Source of the DNA: Panonychus citri
Taxonomy: Eukaryota > Arthropoda > Arachnida > Trombidiformes > Tetranychidae
NCBI RefSeq assembly: GCF_014898815.1
Contig: NW_026515545.1
Coordinates: forward strand, 186,001-250,000
Length of the DNA stretch: 64,000 nt
Direction of reading: 5' to 3'
Below, piece by piece: positions 48,078 to 61,200 of the stretch. The position numbers and the translations under genes were made by a program. How positions within the stretch are numbered: the stretch's first letter is position 1; the number at the start of each line of letters is the position of its first letter. The notes under the pieces are model-generated. The model had not been told where the DNA came from and did not search any database. It saw only the letters and a list, made by a program, of their open reading frames with translations.

Positions 48078-48946
48078 ATGGACTCCGACAAGGAAACGAC
48101 CTTTTCTACAACCCTGAGTAACTACAAATCTCAATGCGCTAAATGGTTAAACAAAATGAAGAAATCGAAAGAAGAAAAATTGAATGATTTGACTAGTCCA
48201 AAATTCAAATTATCATTTAATCATCTGTAAGTATTGAAATTGAACCTTTGTTTACTTTTGGTTTTCATTGGTTTTTTCTTAATTGTTTTAATTTAATTTT
48301 CTTCTTCTTTACTTTTCTTAGTTTCCCTAAGCCTGAAGACTCACCTGAAACACGTGAAGAGAAATTTGAAGCTCTTGCTAACACTTGGAGGCCTGGAATT
48401 GATTTGATCGCCTTAACCAGAGGTCCTTTAATCACCATGAGTGTGGCTTCTTTTACACAATTACCTTTTCTATTTGCTGTTCGTAAATATTTAAAGGTAG
48501 TTTCATTCAATAAATTTATGGCTGTTACATCTTCGGTCGCAATGGCCGCTGGTGCATCTTTTTTGATCACAAATCAACAACTAGACACAATTATCCGAGG
48601 TGAAGTTAATTGTGCCGAATGTCACCTCATAAGAACCGGTGCTTATCAATTCCTTTTCAGTTCGGCTTTTCCCTCATCCAGTGCCATCTTTATCTCCATT
48701 CTAAGTGCCCTTAACAATCCCGGTATTCCTCTTCCAATCGATGTTCTAGATCGATGGGCATCAACCAAAGAAGGAATCAAAATAGTGAGCAGATCACTTT
48801 TCAAGCGAAATCTTCTCCTAGGATTTGCTGCTTTATCGATTTTAAATATCTCCACCGGAATCGCAGTTATTTACTTTGCAATGAAACAATATCACGATGT
48901 TCATGTTGCCTTATTAGCAGAAAATTCCCAAAAAATAGTAATCTAA
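48078..48946 (+). CDS. TMEM126: TMEM126 family mitochondrial membrane protein
   Basis: Multi-pass inner-membrane protein; vertebrate TMEM126B is in the MCIA complex and TMEM126A helps complex I ND4-module assembly. Exons 48078-48226 and 48322-48946, 774 nt, 257 residues. Recognised by the family core: four hydrophobic segments and the motif GEVNCAECHLIRTGAYQFL, which parallels human GDLDCETCTITRSG. The single arthropod gene is probably pro-orthologous to both A and B. The N-terminus is polar, without a classical mitochondrial presequence. Shares its promoter region with RpL23A. Confidence 0.85.
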
Positions 48947-49762
48947 TTTTAAATTGCAACAAACAAAATTCACAACCCAAATCTCGTTAAAAAAACGACT
49001 GTATAGATGTTTAGGTCATTTAAATTAAATTGTATTTGTTTGCAGCAAAATTGAAAATTTGCTGTTTGCAAAACCAAATTAGCAAACTAAATTGTTTTCT
49101 AATGAAAAAGCAATAACAAATCAGTTGATTGTTACCCAACGGATGAGAGGAATACTCAAGGATAATGAAAAATATCAAGGATCGATAAAGGTGCTGGTTA
49201 ATCAATTGGAATTCAAAAAATGTCAAAATTAAAAGGTAACGATTAAGTTAATTGTTAACCAATGGATTTGCTGTTTTCCAAAATCAAATGTGTTTATGGT
49301 GAAAAAGGAACACGAGTTACAATCGTTAATTATAATGAGAACCAGATGCTGGACCAGCTTCCAAAAAGATGATCTATTCACTTTCTTTTCTCTTTCTTCT
49401 CTTTCTTTCTTCTGCTCCTGTGGACACTCGAGCAGATGTTAGAACATCTTAAACTCGACTCGTTCCACCGACATCTGGATAACCACCCACCCTCTTCATC
49501 TCTTCATCTTCTCTCCTCCTTTGCCTTCTCTTTCTCTTCTTTCTTTTTCTTTCTCTCTGAAGTTTTGAGCGAGTGCCACATCCATATGTTAGAAGAAGAT
49601 AAAGGAAGGAAGTGAGAGAGAGAGAGAGAGAGAAAAAAAGAAGAAAGAGAAGAGAGCAAACGCGAGAGCGATTTAATTCTCTCTTCCGTTTACCTAAAAA
49701 TCTTCATCATTGCTCAAGTTTCTTTCGTTTAGGTTTGTCTTTGGATTTGTTCATCATTAAAG
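48947..49762. other. Gap upstream of the Orange-like gene
   Basis: AT-rich, then pyrimidine-rich (49380-49560), then a (GA)n run at 49614-49634, which together look like promoter and 5' UTR of the gene at 49763. Small ORFs here are low-complexity. I see no exon coding a bHLH region. Confidence 0.5.
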
Positions 49763-50101
49763 ATGAACGAAGATTCATCAACTTTTGTGATCAGTGTTAA
49801 TCAGAAATATGGTCAATGTGAATTCGAGGATATCAGTGATTGTGAAGAAAACGATGAAATCGAAAGTGACAATGACGATGAGAACATTTTGGATAAAACA
49901 AATGACGCTTTATTGGAATTACAAGTTTTCATTATTGGATTTCAATTATGTGCCAATGAAACAATCAACTATCTAATTAACGATGAAGGTCTAACACCCG
50001 ATGATCCGATTGTTGTAAAATTAAGTGAACACCTTCAACTACAACAAGAAATGATCACATCTTCATATCTCAACTATATTTTATCTTCTTGTTACTCCTG
50101 A
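49763..50101 (+). CDS. Stand-alone Orange-domain-like protein (HEY/HES-related), no bHLH
   Basis: Single exon, 112 residues, with its own polyadenylation signal 17 nt after the stop. Residues ~18-45 are strongly acidic (DCEENDEIESDNDDEN). Residues ~55-95 resemble the Orange domain of Hairy/HEY repressors: FIIGFQLCANETINYL then EGLTPDDPIVVKLSEHL, keeping the GF..C..E...YL...EGL...DP..V.L..HL pattern seen in HEY proteins. There is no basic region or HLH before it and no WRPW/YRPW motif at the end (it ends SSCYS). If correct, it could pair with bHLH-Orange repressors through this domain; that role is inference. The similarity is by eye over 40 residues, so convergence cannot be excluded. Confidence 0.6.
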   Translation: MNEDSSTFVISVNQKYGQCEFEDISDCEENDEIESDNDDENILDKTNDALLELQVFIIGFQLCANETINYLINDEGLTPDDPIVVKLSEHLQLQQEMITSSYLNYILSSCYS

Positions 50102-50117
50102 ATCCCCGTTGACTATG

Positions 50118-50123
50118 AATAAA
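50118..50123 (+). terminator. Polyadenylation signal of the Orange-like gene
   Basis: AATAAA directly after the stop codon at 50099-50101, giving a very short 3' UTR. It supports the ORF as a real independent gene. Confidence 0.55.
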
Positions 50124-50469
50124 GTTTTCATGTAAAAAAAACCAATTCAATCATTGATTTCATTTAATTTCTCATATTACAAATTTTATTTCAAAGTTTT
50201 TCTCCTTTTGCTGGATAAATAACGTGTATTCGGCTATTCCTACGAAAAGAATTTTCTATTTTCACAGCTCATTTTCTATTCTCCGGCTTTTAGATTGTCA
50301 ATGTTTTCCTTTCAGTTGATTGTGTTCCTTTTCATCCAGATCAATTCGGTTAAACAATTAACATTTTGACTCTCAAACTAATTAATTACCATCATCTAAG
50401 TTTATTCTATTTGAATCGTAAATCAGTTTGTCTTGTTTTTCTGTTCTCAATAAGAAGTGAGTCCAAAAA
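50124..50469. other. Short intergenic gap and INTS14 promoter side
   Basis: About 350 bp of AT-rich DNA between the Orange-like gene and INTS14 on the same strand. No TATA box is evident and no coding sequence was seen. Confidence 0.5.
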
Positions 50470-52096
50470 ATGCCAACTATTATTCTACTTGATGTTTCTC
50501 TCTCAATGTGTAAAACTGTGGTTCTTCAAGACACTAATGAAATTCAATCGATTAAAAGTTTGGCCATTCAGGGTCTTAATCAACTACTGGATTACATATC
50601 TGCCAATTGTCGCCTTGAGTTGATCTCTTTGATGTTATATTCTTCTCTATGGGAACGGAGTCTATCTTTTACTCGTGACTATGATGCCATTAGAACAGCT
50701 CTTAATTATTTGGACGAGGTTTACGATAAAACAAATACAATTAACGCTTTAAGAGGTGTTCAAGATCTGGTCCATGAAGAATGGGGAAGTAACGTTCCAT
50801 GTAATATTATATTGGTAACCGATGGTAGTCCAGGTATCTCGTCCTATTCAGAGGCAGAAAATTTCGAGAAATGTTTGTTTAAATTTAATTTTCCTGCTAA
50901 GCTTCACATCGTTAGCTTATCCTCACCTAATGAGCCTTTTGCTCAACAAAGAGTCGCCTATTATAAGAAGATTTTGGAAGTCCTAATGTCCGATTCAAAG
51001 GTTGACATCAGTAAGTATTAGCAAATCTTTGGATTACTCTCAATTATTTCATGCATCTTAATCATCTCCATTTCATTTGATTCTATTCTAGATAATCATC
51101 TATTGATGCCAGAGACAATGTCGTTAAAAGTATTCAAAGATTTTCCAATATCTTGGTGAAACCAATTATACTCCTTATCGTGGTCGTTTACATTGTGGAA
51201 GTCTAAATGGCCCGATCATGTTGTTCCCAACCTTAGAGGGTTACACACAAAAAAATGATTTCGAGACAATCAAAATTGAACCATCAAGTGATATAACAGT
51301 TTGTGGCTTCATGAATATCAATGAAGTCTCAAGTCCACCAGTTCACAGTCGACATTTAATGTTCAGTACACCATTGACCAAAGATGATCTTCAACGTTTC
51401 CATTCAATTACAACTGTTAAAACCGCTTCAGATTTTGATCTTAATCCATCGACTACTTTTGATTTGGAAGAAGCTTTAAACACGATATTACTTGATGAAA
51501 GTAAACAACCATCTCTTTGTGTTCTACTTCATGGTGCCCTTAAAGTTGAAGGAATGGTCGCTATTTGTCGACTTGCTGTTAATTGGTACGGGATGATTTA
51601 CTCTTGGGCAGATAGTAAAAAGAAATCAAGTCTCATGTTTTCAACATTTAATGCTGGTTTAGACTGTGTTTCTTGGCTCGGTAATTTATCCATGTTGGGA
51701 TTTCCACAATTAAGCCCCAAGGGAGCTGTCCAAGAGCCAGGAAAAAGCAATGAAAGGAAAAGTTACTCTTCTTCTTGTGTTGTATGGATAAAACAATCCA
51801 ACCTCCAATCAGATATTCAAAAGGTTCTAAGATTAGCGAAAAAATTACCCGAAAAAACACCCAACTTTTACAAAGAATTGAATAGATTCCGAAAAGCTGC
51901 TCTGGTCTCGGGTTTCTATGAGATTATTGATGGAATGGCGGCCATATTGGAAAGAGAATGCACCTTGTTACCTGGTGGATCTAATCCAGAAGCTGCCCTA
52001 CAATTAACTCATGCAGCTCAAGCACTAAGAACCCACAAAGAACCAAATTCATATGATTCTGTGATAACACCAATGAAATCAAGATTCACTTCTTAA
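50470..52096 (+). CDS. INTS14: Integrator complex subunit 14 (VWA9)
   Basis: Subunit of the Integrator complex, which cleaves nascent snRNA and other RNA polymerase II transcripts; INTS14 pairs with INTS10 in a nucleic-acid-binding module. Exons 50470-51010 and 51092-52096. An N-terminal von Willebrand A domain (residues 2 to ~180) has the metal-site motif DVSLS and an LVTDGSPG loop. The C-terminal half matches the family: LCVLLHGALKVEGMVAI, WADSKKKSSLM, KKLPEKTPNFYKELNRFRKAAL and ILERECTLLPGG. The frame breaks once at the TTTT run 51141-51144: upstream reads SLKVFKDF, downstream QYLGETNYTPYRGRLHCG. Removing one base gives 1545 nt, or 514 residues, close to human (518). The single lesion in a homopolymer of an otherwise intact gene suggests an assembly error. 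Confidence 0.9.
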
Positions 52097-54620
52097 TTGT
52101 AAAACAAATCGACAAAAAGTCAACCTGCCACAAAGTTCATTGATCATTTCTATCCTCTTATAACTTCATCATCCTTTTCTCATTTCATAATAAATTTCAA
52201 ATATTATTAATTGACATCATTTATATATAATACTATCGATTTCTCAAATCCATCATCCCTTTAAAATTTATAATATAAATTATTTTTGTAATTAGATAAT
52301 TAAATGAAATCAGTGGATCATTTTTTGTATGATAACTTTATTCATCGTCAGCAGGAATTCAGGAGTAACAGAAAGATAATGTATTATTATCATTAGATTC
52401 ATTCATCATCATAAGAAATAAAATTGATTTTAACTCTTTTTTTTTCTTTGTCAAAATCAAAACAAGATCGAAATGTGAGAGAGAAGAGAGAGAGGAGGGA
52501 GGAGGAGATCATTCCATCAATGATAATAGTTACAATTAGATGATGAAAATGCGAATCACAATTAAATGAGGACAGAATTACCGAAATGAAATATCAGAAA
52601 TGAACTGACTAGAAGTGAGATGAAACGATAAACAGAAAAGGTTAACAATTTATAAATTGTATAAAGAATTACGATCAACATAAAACAATTAATAAGAGAA
52701 ATTAAATTAAATTAAAAGTGTGATGATTCTGAAGAATAGAAAATATCATGTTGGGAATGAGAATTGAGGAATTTTCCAGTTAACTGTTATTCCAGAATAA
52801 AAGAGGAAAAGAAAGAGAAAAAAAAATTAAGTTAATTAATAATCTCTGGAGGTGCTATTGAGTATCCAATTAATTAAGTAAAGTTGATTGTTAACCAACA
52901 ATTAACTTAATTGTTTGCTTGCTTTCCTTTTGCTATACTCAATCATACAGGTAAATATACATTAGAGTACAATAGCAATAGTACAATGATACAGAATCAT
53001 GATAATAGTTAATTATTAATAATAATTAATAGTTAATAATAAAAAGCAATAATAGTAATAGTGATTAGTTGAATTAAAACTAATTTTTCGTGAAATTTTG
53101 CTTCATTTTTGTTTATAATTAAATTTTAATTTCTTTCTCATTTAAGTAATCTTGCTTTTCTGTTTCCCAGTGTATCAGTTATTAATCATATCATTATTTA
53201 GTAATAATTGATAATTAATTAATGGTAATTAAATATATTTATATTAACCACTATGATCACCATTACTATTATCGTAATTATTATTATTATTTATATATAA
53301 TTTTCTGGTTTCCATTGATAATCGAGTTGAAATTATCTCAATATCTTCACATTGGTAAACTCATTTGTTTTTTACTCTTCCAATTAACTGTTAACACTTA
53401 ATTGTTATTATGTGTAAGTCTTGATGATGATGATTTTAGGATGATGATGGTTATGGTGATGATGATGATTCAATTTTTATCATCTTATATTTCCGGTGAT
53501 TTCCTGTTTAAATCTAATCGTGTCGTCTTCAGGTTGCTTTGGTGAATCGTGTATATATATAATGTATATAAGTCTATGGTGAATATAATGGTTTGTGTTA
53601 ATTGTTGTTAAATTGTGACGAAGGTGAAAAAAAAGGAGAGAAAACAATTTTGTCCAATTTTAGTTGTTAATTGTTAAATTAAATAGATGAAGAGATTATT
53701 AGGATTGAAGAGAGATCATTAAATTGCTTATTTCTGGTTAATAAATTGTCGATGATGATGAAGATTGTTGTTAATCAATGATCCATAAAGATGAGGATAA
53801 AGATTTGAGCAGCTCAATGGTAAATACATGGAGATGTAGAGAAGATGATTAAGAGAGTAATTAACACAATTAAATTCAATTAGAATTTTATAAATTTGAA
53901 TATAATTTGTATCTATTTATAACTTATATTATTTTCTATAACACATAGAAATCATTTCTCTGATCCTTTTCATTGGATTATCCAATTGTGTTTATCTGGT
54001 TAAGAATCGGGTTAATTGTTAAGTTGCACAAATGATCATTGGATCAAATTTAGTATTACATTTATATTACATTGCAAATTGTATCAAATACATGGTGATG
54101 GTGATGGTCATTTAATTTTCCAATAGATCAGCTCAGAATGGAGAAGAAATTAAATCAAATTGTCACTTTAATAGTTAATTGTTGTCATCGAGTTTGTATA
54201 AAGTTAAACAGCTTCGATCTCCTTTTACAATTCATCTAATAGATTAACACTCGTAGAGATGATTTAATTCATACAATCATATTAACCCTTTTGTTTACCG
54301 TTAATCTTAATCGTCTTCATTTGTAAGATACTATTCCAGAAATTAGTGTGTAGAAAATGAAATTAAATTGAACAATTAACAATTAAAGTAAAATAAAAAC
54401 GAGACCAGAATCAGTTGCACTTTGAAAGAAATGAATATGAACTTTTTTTTGGGTTAAAAAAAAGAAACAAAGTTAATTTTGATTAACAGTTTTGTTTGTT
54501 TGTTGTTGTTGTTAATCAGCTGAGAAAATTGTAGTAAGATGATTGTAAAAATGAAGATGATGAGATGATTAAGTTAATTGCGCAGGTAAATTTAAGTTGA
54601 GTTAAAGATTTGCTGGTTTA
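52097..54620. other. Non-coding DNA, INTS14 3' end and probable onecut 3' UTR
   Basis: INTS14 has an AATAAA at 52189-52194. The rest is AT-rich without ORFs; the part next to 54620 is likely a long 3' UTR of onecut on the minus strand. ATG/GAT triplet repeats occur at 53425-53470. Confidence 0.5.
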
Positions 54621-55213
54621 TTATGTGCATGAAGATGTTGTTGATGTGACAACTCCTAAAGTAACAACTGATGTTGGTTGACCGATCAGTTGACCTTTAA
54701 TTACAACAGAGTTTCCAGTTGAATTTGCTCCATTTGACCCACCGCCACCTCCACCACCACCTCTGGACGATGAGCTTGTACCACTTGGTCCACCGATATG
54801 ATGGGAGGCTGATGAGGCAGGAGAGTTGGAGGCTGAATTGATTGGTGACGAGGCCTTTGAAATGTCCGATGCATCGTCCATCCATTTATCTTGTGACCTA
54901 CGACGGGCATTCATGAAAAAATTGCCCACCGTCGATAAATCAAGACCTAATTGTTGTGAAATTGTTATTTGCATCTCCTTTGAAGGTCGCTTTGTTTCCT
55001 TAAAAATGGCCTGAAGGGTTCGTCGTTGAAGATCAGTGAACACAAGTCGTGGCTTCTTAGGTGCCGATGCTTGTTTATTACTTGTCACCGAGTTACTATT
55101 GGTACTGGTGTTATTATTATTATTATTGTTATTATTATTATTGGTGTTATTATTGTTATTGTTGGTGTTGGTTGAGGTCATGTTACTGGTCGGTTCATCT
55201 TTACGTTTACATG
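54621..55213 (-). CDS. onecut: Onecut (HNF6) homeodomain exon, 3' part of the gene
   Basis: Last exon of a cut-homeobox transcription factor. On the minus strand an acceptor (ATCGAGCAG) ends at 55214, and the exon opens (G)CA-TGT-AAA, coding ACKRKDEPTS. That is the linker that follows the cut domain in ONECUT proteins. An Asn/Thr-rich repeat coded by AAT triplets (55090-55165) comes next, then the homeodomain at about 55064-54882 (KKPRLVFTDLQRRTLQAIF; QLGLDLSTVGNFFMNARRR). Phe48 and Met50 in NFFMNARRR are hallmarks of the Onecut class. A Ser/Gly-rich tail with eight glycines leads to the stop. The cut domain is not found between 55214 and 64000, so the gene continues past the right edge with an intron of at least 8.7 kb. 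The separation of cut and homeobox by an intron is ancestral. Confidence 0.95.
55090..55165 (-). repeat. AAT trinucleotide repeat coding poly-Asn in onecut
   Basis: Imperfect AAT/AAC/ACT triplets coding runs of 6 and 11 Asn separated by Thr, between the cut linker and the homeodomain. Likely length-variable and disordered. Confidence 0.85.
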
Positions 55214-58200
55214 CTGCTCGATTGTATCAACAATTTAAAGTTAAATACCCATTGAGAGTCAACAATCAAGTGAAAATACAGCAAAAGGTAACATGAAGTA
55301 AAGTGATTAAGTTGATTGAATAGGTTTTGTTGTTATTGTAATTTTAATTGTCGAGAGTGGGTGATGATTTGTAGTCGTTGTGGTGGTGACAATTGTTGAT
55401 ATTATCATTGTTATATATTAATAATAATGGTGATGATTGTTTATTTATTTTCCAATGTCCAAAGAATAGGAGTTGACCAGAGGAAAAAGAAAAAGAGAAA
55501 AAAAAGAAAAGAAAAGTAATTAAGTAAATTGGTTAATTAAATTGTATAGACTATTTAATAGATATAAATATAGATATTTAATTTTAAATCTAATATTTAG
55601 ATTACAATTGAAATATTAATAGGAAAATAAAGGTTAATCCAAATGGATTGAAGTTAATCCAATCCCTTGAATTTACTAACAGAAATCAAATCAAAATTGT
55701 TAATCTATTAATATTATTATCCCATGTAACCAATTTAAAGGTTAATTGTCTCATATTAACAGTGAATTGTTATTGTTATTGAATAAGAACGAGGTGATTA
55801 AAGTAACTCCTCGAGATGGTTGATCCTCGGATGGATTAAAGTCCATCAAATGATCATTAATTGTGAATGAAATGATGAACTGAATTCGATGATAATTAGA
55901 ATAGCATGACAGAACCAATAAAAAAGCTACTCAGCTTCATAATGAAAGAAAATCATGCAATATCTTCAACATGATAATCTTCATGATTCCAGAATATCTT
56001 CATCTTGTGGTTGTTATTTTTTCTTCATTTATTTAATGATCTTTAAGGAAAACACAGAGAATAGGAAAAAAAAAAGTTCTATTCTTAATTCGATAATTTA
56101 ATCATCTTATTCTTCCTTATGATTCTATCGGAACTTTTCCCTGAAAACTGATTGTTTATATTCATCATCATGTGAATATCATCTTGAGACAAGAATCTTA
56201 AATCTCGTGATGATCATCAACGATATCGAAATATATAAAAAGAGAAACAATTAACTCCAACTGACTTATGATTTCAGTTAACAAGCTGAACAGTTTAATT
56301 TATTCATGGACAACAATCAACAATCAACAATCATCATTATGATATCATATTAATAGATTAACATATTGATTTAACATCTTCTGTGTTCAGAGAATTGAAT
56401 AAAAGAGCAAAATTGATCAATAATCATGATTATTATTAAATTCTGATGATTGATGTTGATAAACAATAATAACGATTAACTTAATCATGAACAATCAGCA
56501 GAAACAATTGTTTGATTAACTTTCAATGTCCAGGAAAAAAAAAACTATAACTATTAACTTTTTATTTGTATCATTTTATTTAAATCAACAATTTATTTTC
56601 ATTAACTATTAGTTATTGTTATTTATAATAATCTGATTGTTGGAATACTAAATCATTCAATAAAATCAATTTCTAATCAACGATTATCATATTTACTTAA
56701 TTGTATCATTAGATAAGCTTGAGTTATGTTAATTGTTACAGAAATAATCATGATACAAACTAATAGATTAACTAATTGTGACAAATTATATATTTTTCTT
56801 GCCAAAGAACCACAATTTATATCAATTGTTTCCTTGATTATCGTAATTATAATTATGATTACTTGATTATTCAGGTTCTCCACCCATTTAGTCATCAAAT
56901 TAAATTTGATTTGCTGTTAATCCAATTCACAAAATCCAACAATCAATGTTAATTGGGCGGTTTTCAAGTGAAATTGTGTCAAAAAATTTACTAATCACAA
57001 ATTCAACCATTAACATTGACCTTAATTATCAAGTAAAGAAACACAATTAACATTAATTATTGATGAACACTTTTTAATCCGATCAAAAATCCCAAAGAAT
57101 CAGCAAGCAAATCAAATGAAACTTGTTAACAATCACTCGTAAAAGTTAATTGTTGTAATTAACTTAGGAAATACAAGTGACGATAATGATTATAAAATCA
57201 GAAAAGTAATCAGAATTTTTTCCCAACTGGATTTAGACTGTTAATCAAAGACAATTGTTTTTCATCTGATTGTTAACCAATCGCAAAGGGAAGATGATTA
57301 AGATGATGATCAAACCATTATCATTATCTTAATCATGATTAAACTCTTGATCAATTTGAGAGCTAAGAAAAAAAATAATAAGTATTAACCTTATTAAGCC
57401 AATCAAGTTTCATATTTTTACCTTAAATCATTATGGTTGAAATGAGCTGATTCAGAGTGAACATAATTTACCCTCCGGGTAAAAACAAAACAAAATCATT
57501 TCTATAACAATAATAGTAATGATTAACCGTAGAATAAAAAATCAACCAGAATTCATGATATTAATGATAACCTTGATGAGAGAAACAAAATATGAAAGCT
57601 AACCTTAAATTGTCATAGAAAATATATAATAACAACATGGACAAAATTTCACTTGGAAAAGAAATTCATTCAAAATTCAAATGAGAATAAGATAGAGAAA
57701 AGAAAACAATTAATCTAATTTAACCTGATACAATTTGATAAAATAACAATTAACAATAAAAAAGAATATAAAATTCAGGTAAATAACAACAATGGAGAGA
57801 ATTGTGATCAAGTTTATCATTTAAATTACTTTTTGTCACTGAAAACATTGAATCTCCATAGAAACCAGTGAAATAGTAATAACCATAAATGATAATAATA
57901 ACACAGGTAAGAGAGAGAGAGAGAGAGAGAGAGTTACTCAAAAATTCAGGTAAATTGTCCATAGGAAGATGTTGATTGTGTTAAAAGTCACACTATCAGC
58001 TTATTACTATCATTACGATGATAGTTATCATTATTATTGAAATTAGTTTCTACTATTATTGAAAATTTCATGTAGATATTGTTTTCTTTTTTCTCTCCAT
58101 GGATTTTATTTCCAGTGACTTGATCTTATCAGCACCATTAAGAAATGATGATAATGATGATGATTGTGAATCTTTTCTTTTACCTTGATTTTTTATTATT

Positions 58201-61200
58201 TGGTTGATAAAATTTCGAGTTAGAACTTTTTTATTTCTTTTCCTCTCCAACTTACTTCATTACTCTTCATCATCTTTTCTTCAATGAATAACATGAAATC
58301 TTTGAAATGATACCATGAAATTCAGTTTATAACCTCTTGTGCTGTCATGTAAGAAGTAAATTGTTGACAAAAACATGATCATCATGAGGATGAAGATGAA
58401 GATGAAAAAGACAAATGAAAAACAAGTGAAATTTTCTTTTTCTTTCACAAAAATCTAAAATTTAGCTCAATGAAAATTCACCTTGAAATAATTCAGAGAT
58501 TCCAACAAGATGATCAATCACTTTAATTGACTTTCCAAACAGAATCATAATCAGATCACTAATCAACTAGATACACACATTCATATCGCCAAATGATGTC
58601 ACAAACGATAAACAATATTAACGGTACCATTTTTGTACTCTGATAATTGTCATGAAAAGTGTGACAATCTTGGAACCAGATTAGATGAACAGTTATCGTT
58701 AAGAAAATCTGTTAACCTGAACTGATAAGTTGAATAAGATCAAGGTAATCAATCAAATAAACGAAAAAAACTTGATAATATTCACAGACACTTTCATCTT
58801 CAGAGACTTTATATCCTACAATTACATCTTCATCTTCATCTTTATCTTCCTGCATCCTCAAGTCTCTCTCAAGCAATGATGATGATGACGATAACTGAAA
58901 GATCCTCTAACAACAAGTACCATTTAAAGAGCTAATCTTTCAATTTGTATCTTGCATGTTTTCTCACTTTTACTTGAGAATCTTCTTCATCTTGATCATC
59001 ACCTTAATCATCATCATCAGTTTGCATCTTCCGCAGATATTTCTGATTTCAGTTCCAAAGTGATGGCAACATGTTGACTGGTCCATCGAGAAAGTAAAAG
59101 TTTCCAACCTTTCAAGACTTTGAATAGCATCCAACATCCAACATCCAACATCTTCTTACCTCTTATCATCATTTCCATCATCATCTCACCAATGATGATG
59201 TTTTGATTGTCTCACAACAAAAGTTCACTAGCGATTCAGAAGATGAAGAAAGAGAGCAAAAAAATCAAACCTTTTAGCATCTTCCAAACATCATGCAACA
59301 TCTGTTTGAACCTCATCTTCATCCTCATCCATTCATACCCACTACCATCATCATCATCATCATCAACCAATACCCCTGCATATGCAACATCTTACTGATT
59401 CAATAACATTTTACTCAAATTTTTCCAGCATCAGTTTCCTTTCCTTTTCCGGTTATCCTTGCACTTCCTCCTTCATAGTATTAAACATTAACTTAATTTT
59501 GTTTCTAGTTTACTTAAAATGTAATACTGATAATTAATTGTTTCACTCTTTCTCAGCTGATTGTTTTGTTTAATTACCCTTTAATTTCAAATGTATTAAA
59601 GTAAATTGATCGCTGGTGCAACAATTATAAAAAGTAAACCATCAAAATCATCTTATGCTTTTTAATTGTAATCAAAAAAAAAGATACTCATTCAAATGAT
59701 TAATGATTTAATTTTTTGTTCAATTCTCAAGCTAACACGTATCTTATTAAATCACCAATTGACTCTGACAATTAAAATCTTTCATCCTCATCAATGATTA
59801 ACACAGATAAAAAGACATCGTGACAAAATAAAGCACATTTACAAATAACAATTACAATTAATTTACAATTTGAAAGGAACAACAATTAAAGTAAAGCTTT
59901 CAAACCAACATACCAATGAGGATAAATATGATTCTGATGATGAACACAAGAAAAACAAACTCACTCACACCAAAATCTAATTACAATCATCATCATCATC
60001 ATTATCATTATCATGATTTACCAATAGAAATGAAATAAAAAAAAACTTATCAACACTTCAAACAAAAACAAAACAACTCAAGTTAACACGCATTGTAAAT
60101 ATCAATTTGATCATCTTCATCTCGAGATGAAGATGAGAGCTCATTGTGACCCCTTTTTGACACATCTTTTTCTGTCATCCTCATCCTCATCCTCATCCTT
60201 TCATCATCTTCATCTCCCTATACAAAAAGGAGGAAACCGTTGACTTGCCTGTTTCACACCTCATTAAGCCATTAAATTGGCTTGCTGAATAAACTTTATT
60301 TTATTATTTTATCCCATTGCAACATTTAATGAACAACAACAACACTGTAACTATCAGCATGATGATGATGATGATGATAATCATGGTGATGAAGTTGAAA
60401 CTTTACAATTCAGCGTCAATTCAACTCTTTTTTTTTCTATGTGTGTGTTATCATGAAAATGAGTCTTAAATCTCATCAATTGTTGAGATTGAGAAAAAAA
60501 AAGTTTCTTTCACAAAGAAAACTGTAAAAATGTTATTTTTATTTATTATCGTCTTCATCACCATGTGAATACATGATGATGAGAAGAGGATGAAGATAAA
60601 GATAAAGATGATCATCAGGATGTGGTAGATAATGAGACTTTAGTGTAATTCAATTGATTCATTTTTTTTTCTTCTTATATTATTGTCACTTTAATATTCA
60701 CAACATTTAATGTTGATAATGATAAAAAATAATGATCATCATCATAAGAAGTGTCATCATCATCTCAATGATTGACAATTTTGTTGATTTAGTTTCATTG
60801 ATATGAATGGGGAACAACAATCAACAATTTTATACCTTTTTTTTTTATTCCATTAAAAAGGAGTAAGAATAATAGATTAAGTGATTCTGATAAGAAATTG
60901 ATGAGGAAAATAAAGTCTATCATCATGTTCCCCATGATGATGATGATGATGAAAAATCACTTCAATTCGTATTCATCTTTGTTTACAGAAGATGAAGATG
61001 ACAAAAAAACAAAGAGAAACAGTAATATTGAGATGAGAAAAAATCAGAATCCTGAATCAGAATTTCCTTGGTGTTGGATTGATAAATTACCATTGAAGAT
61101 GAACAAGTGAATGGATGTTGATGATTATCATCATCATCTTCATCCGAACAGTGGTCATCTTGTTTACGGTTCTTGATTGAAAGTCTCCTTTCTCTATTCA

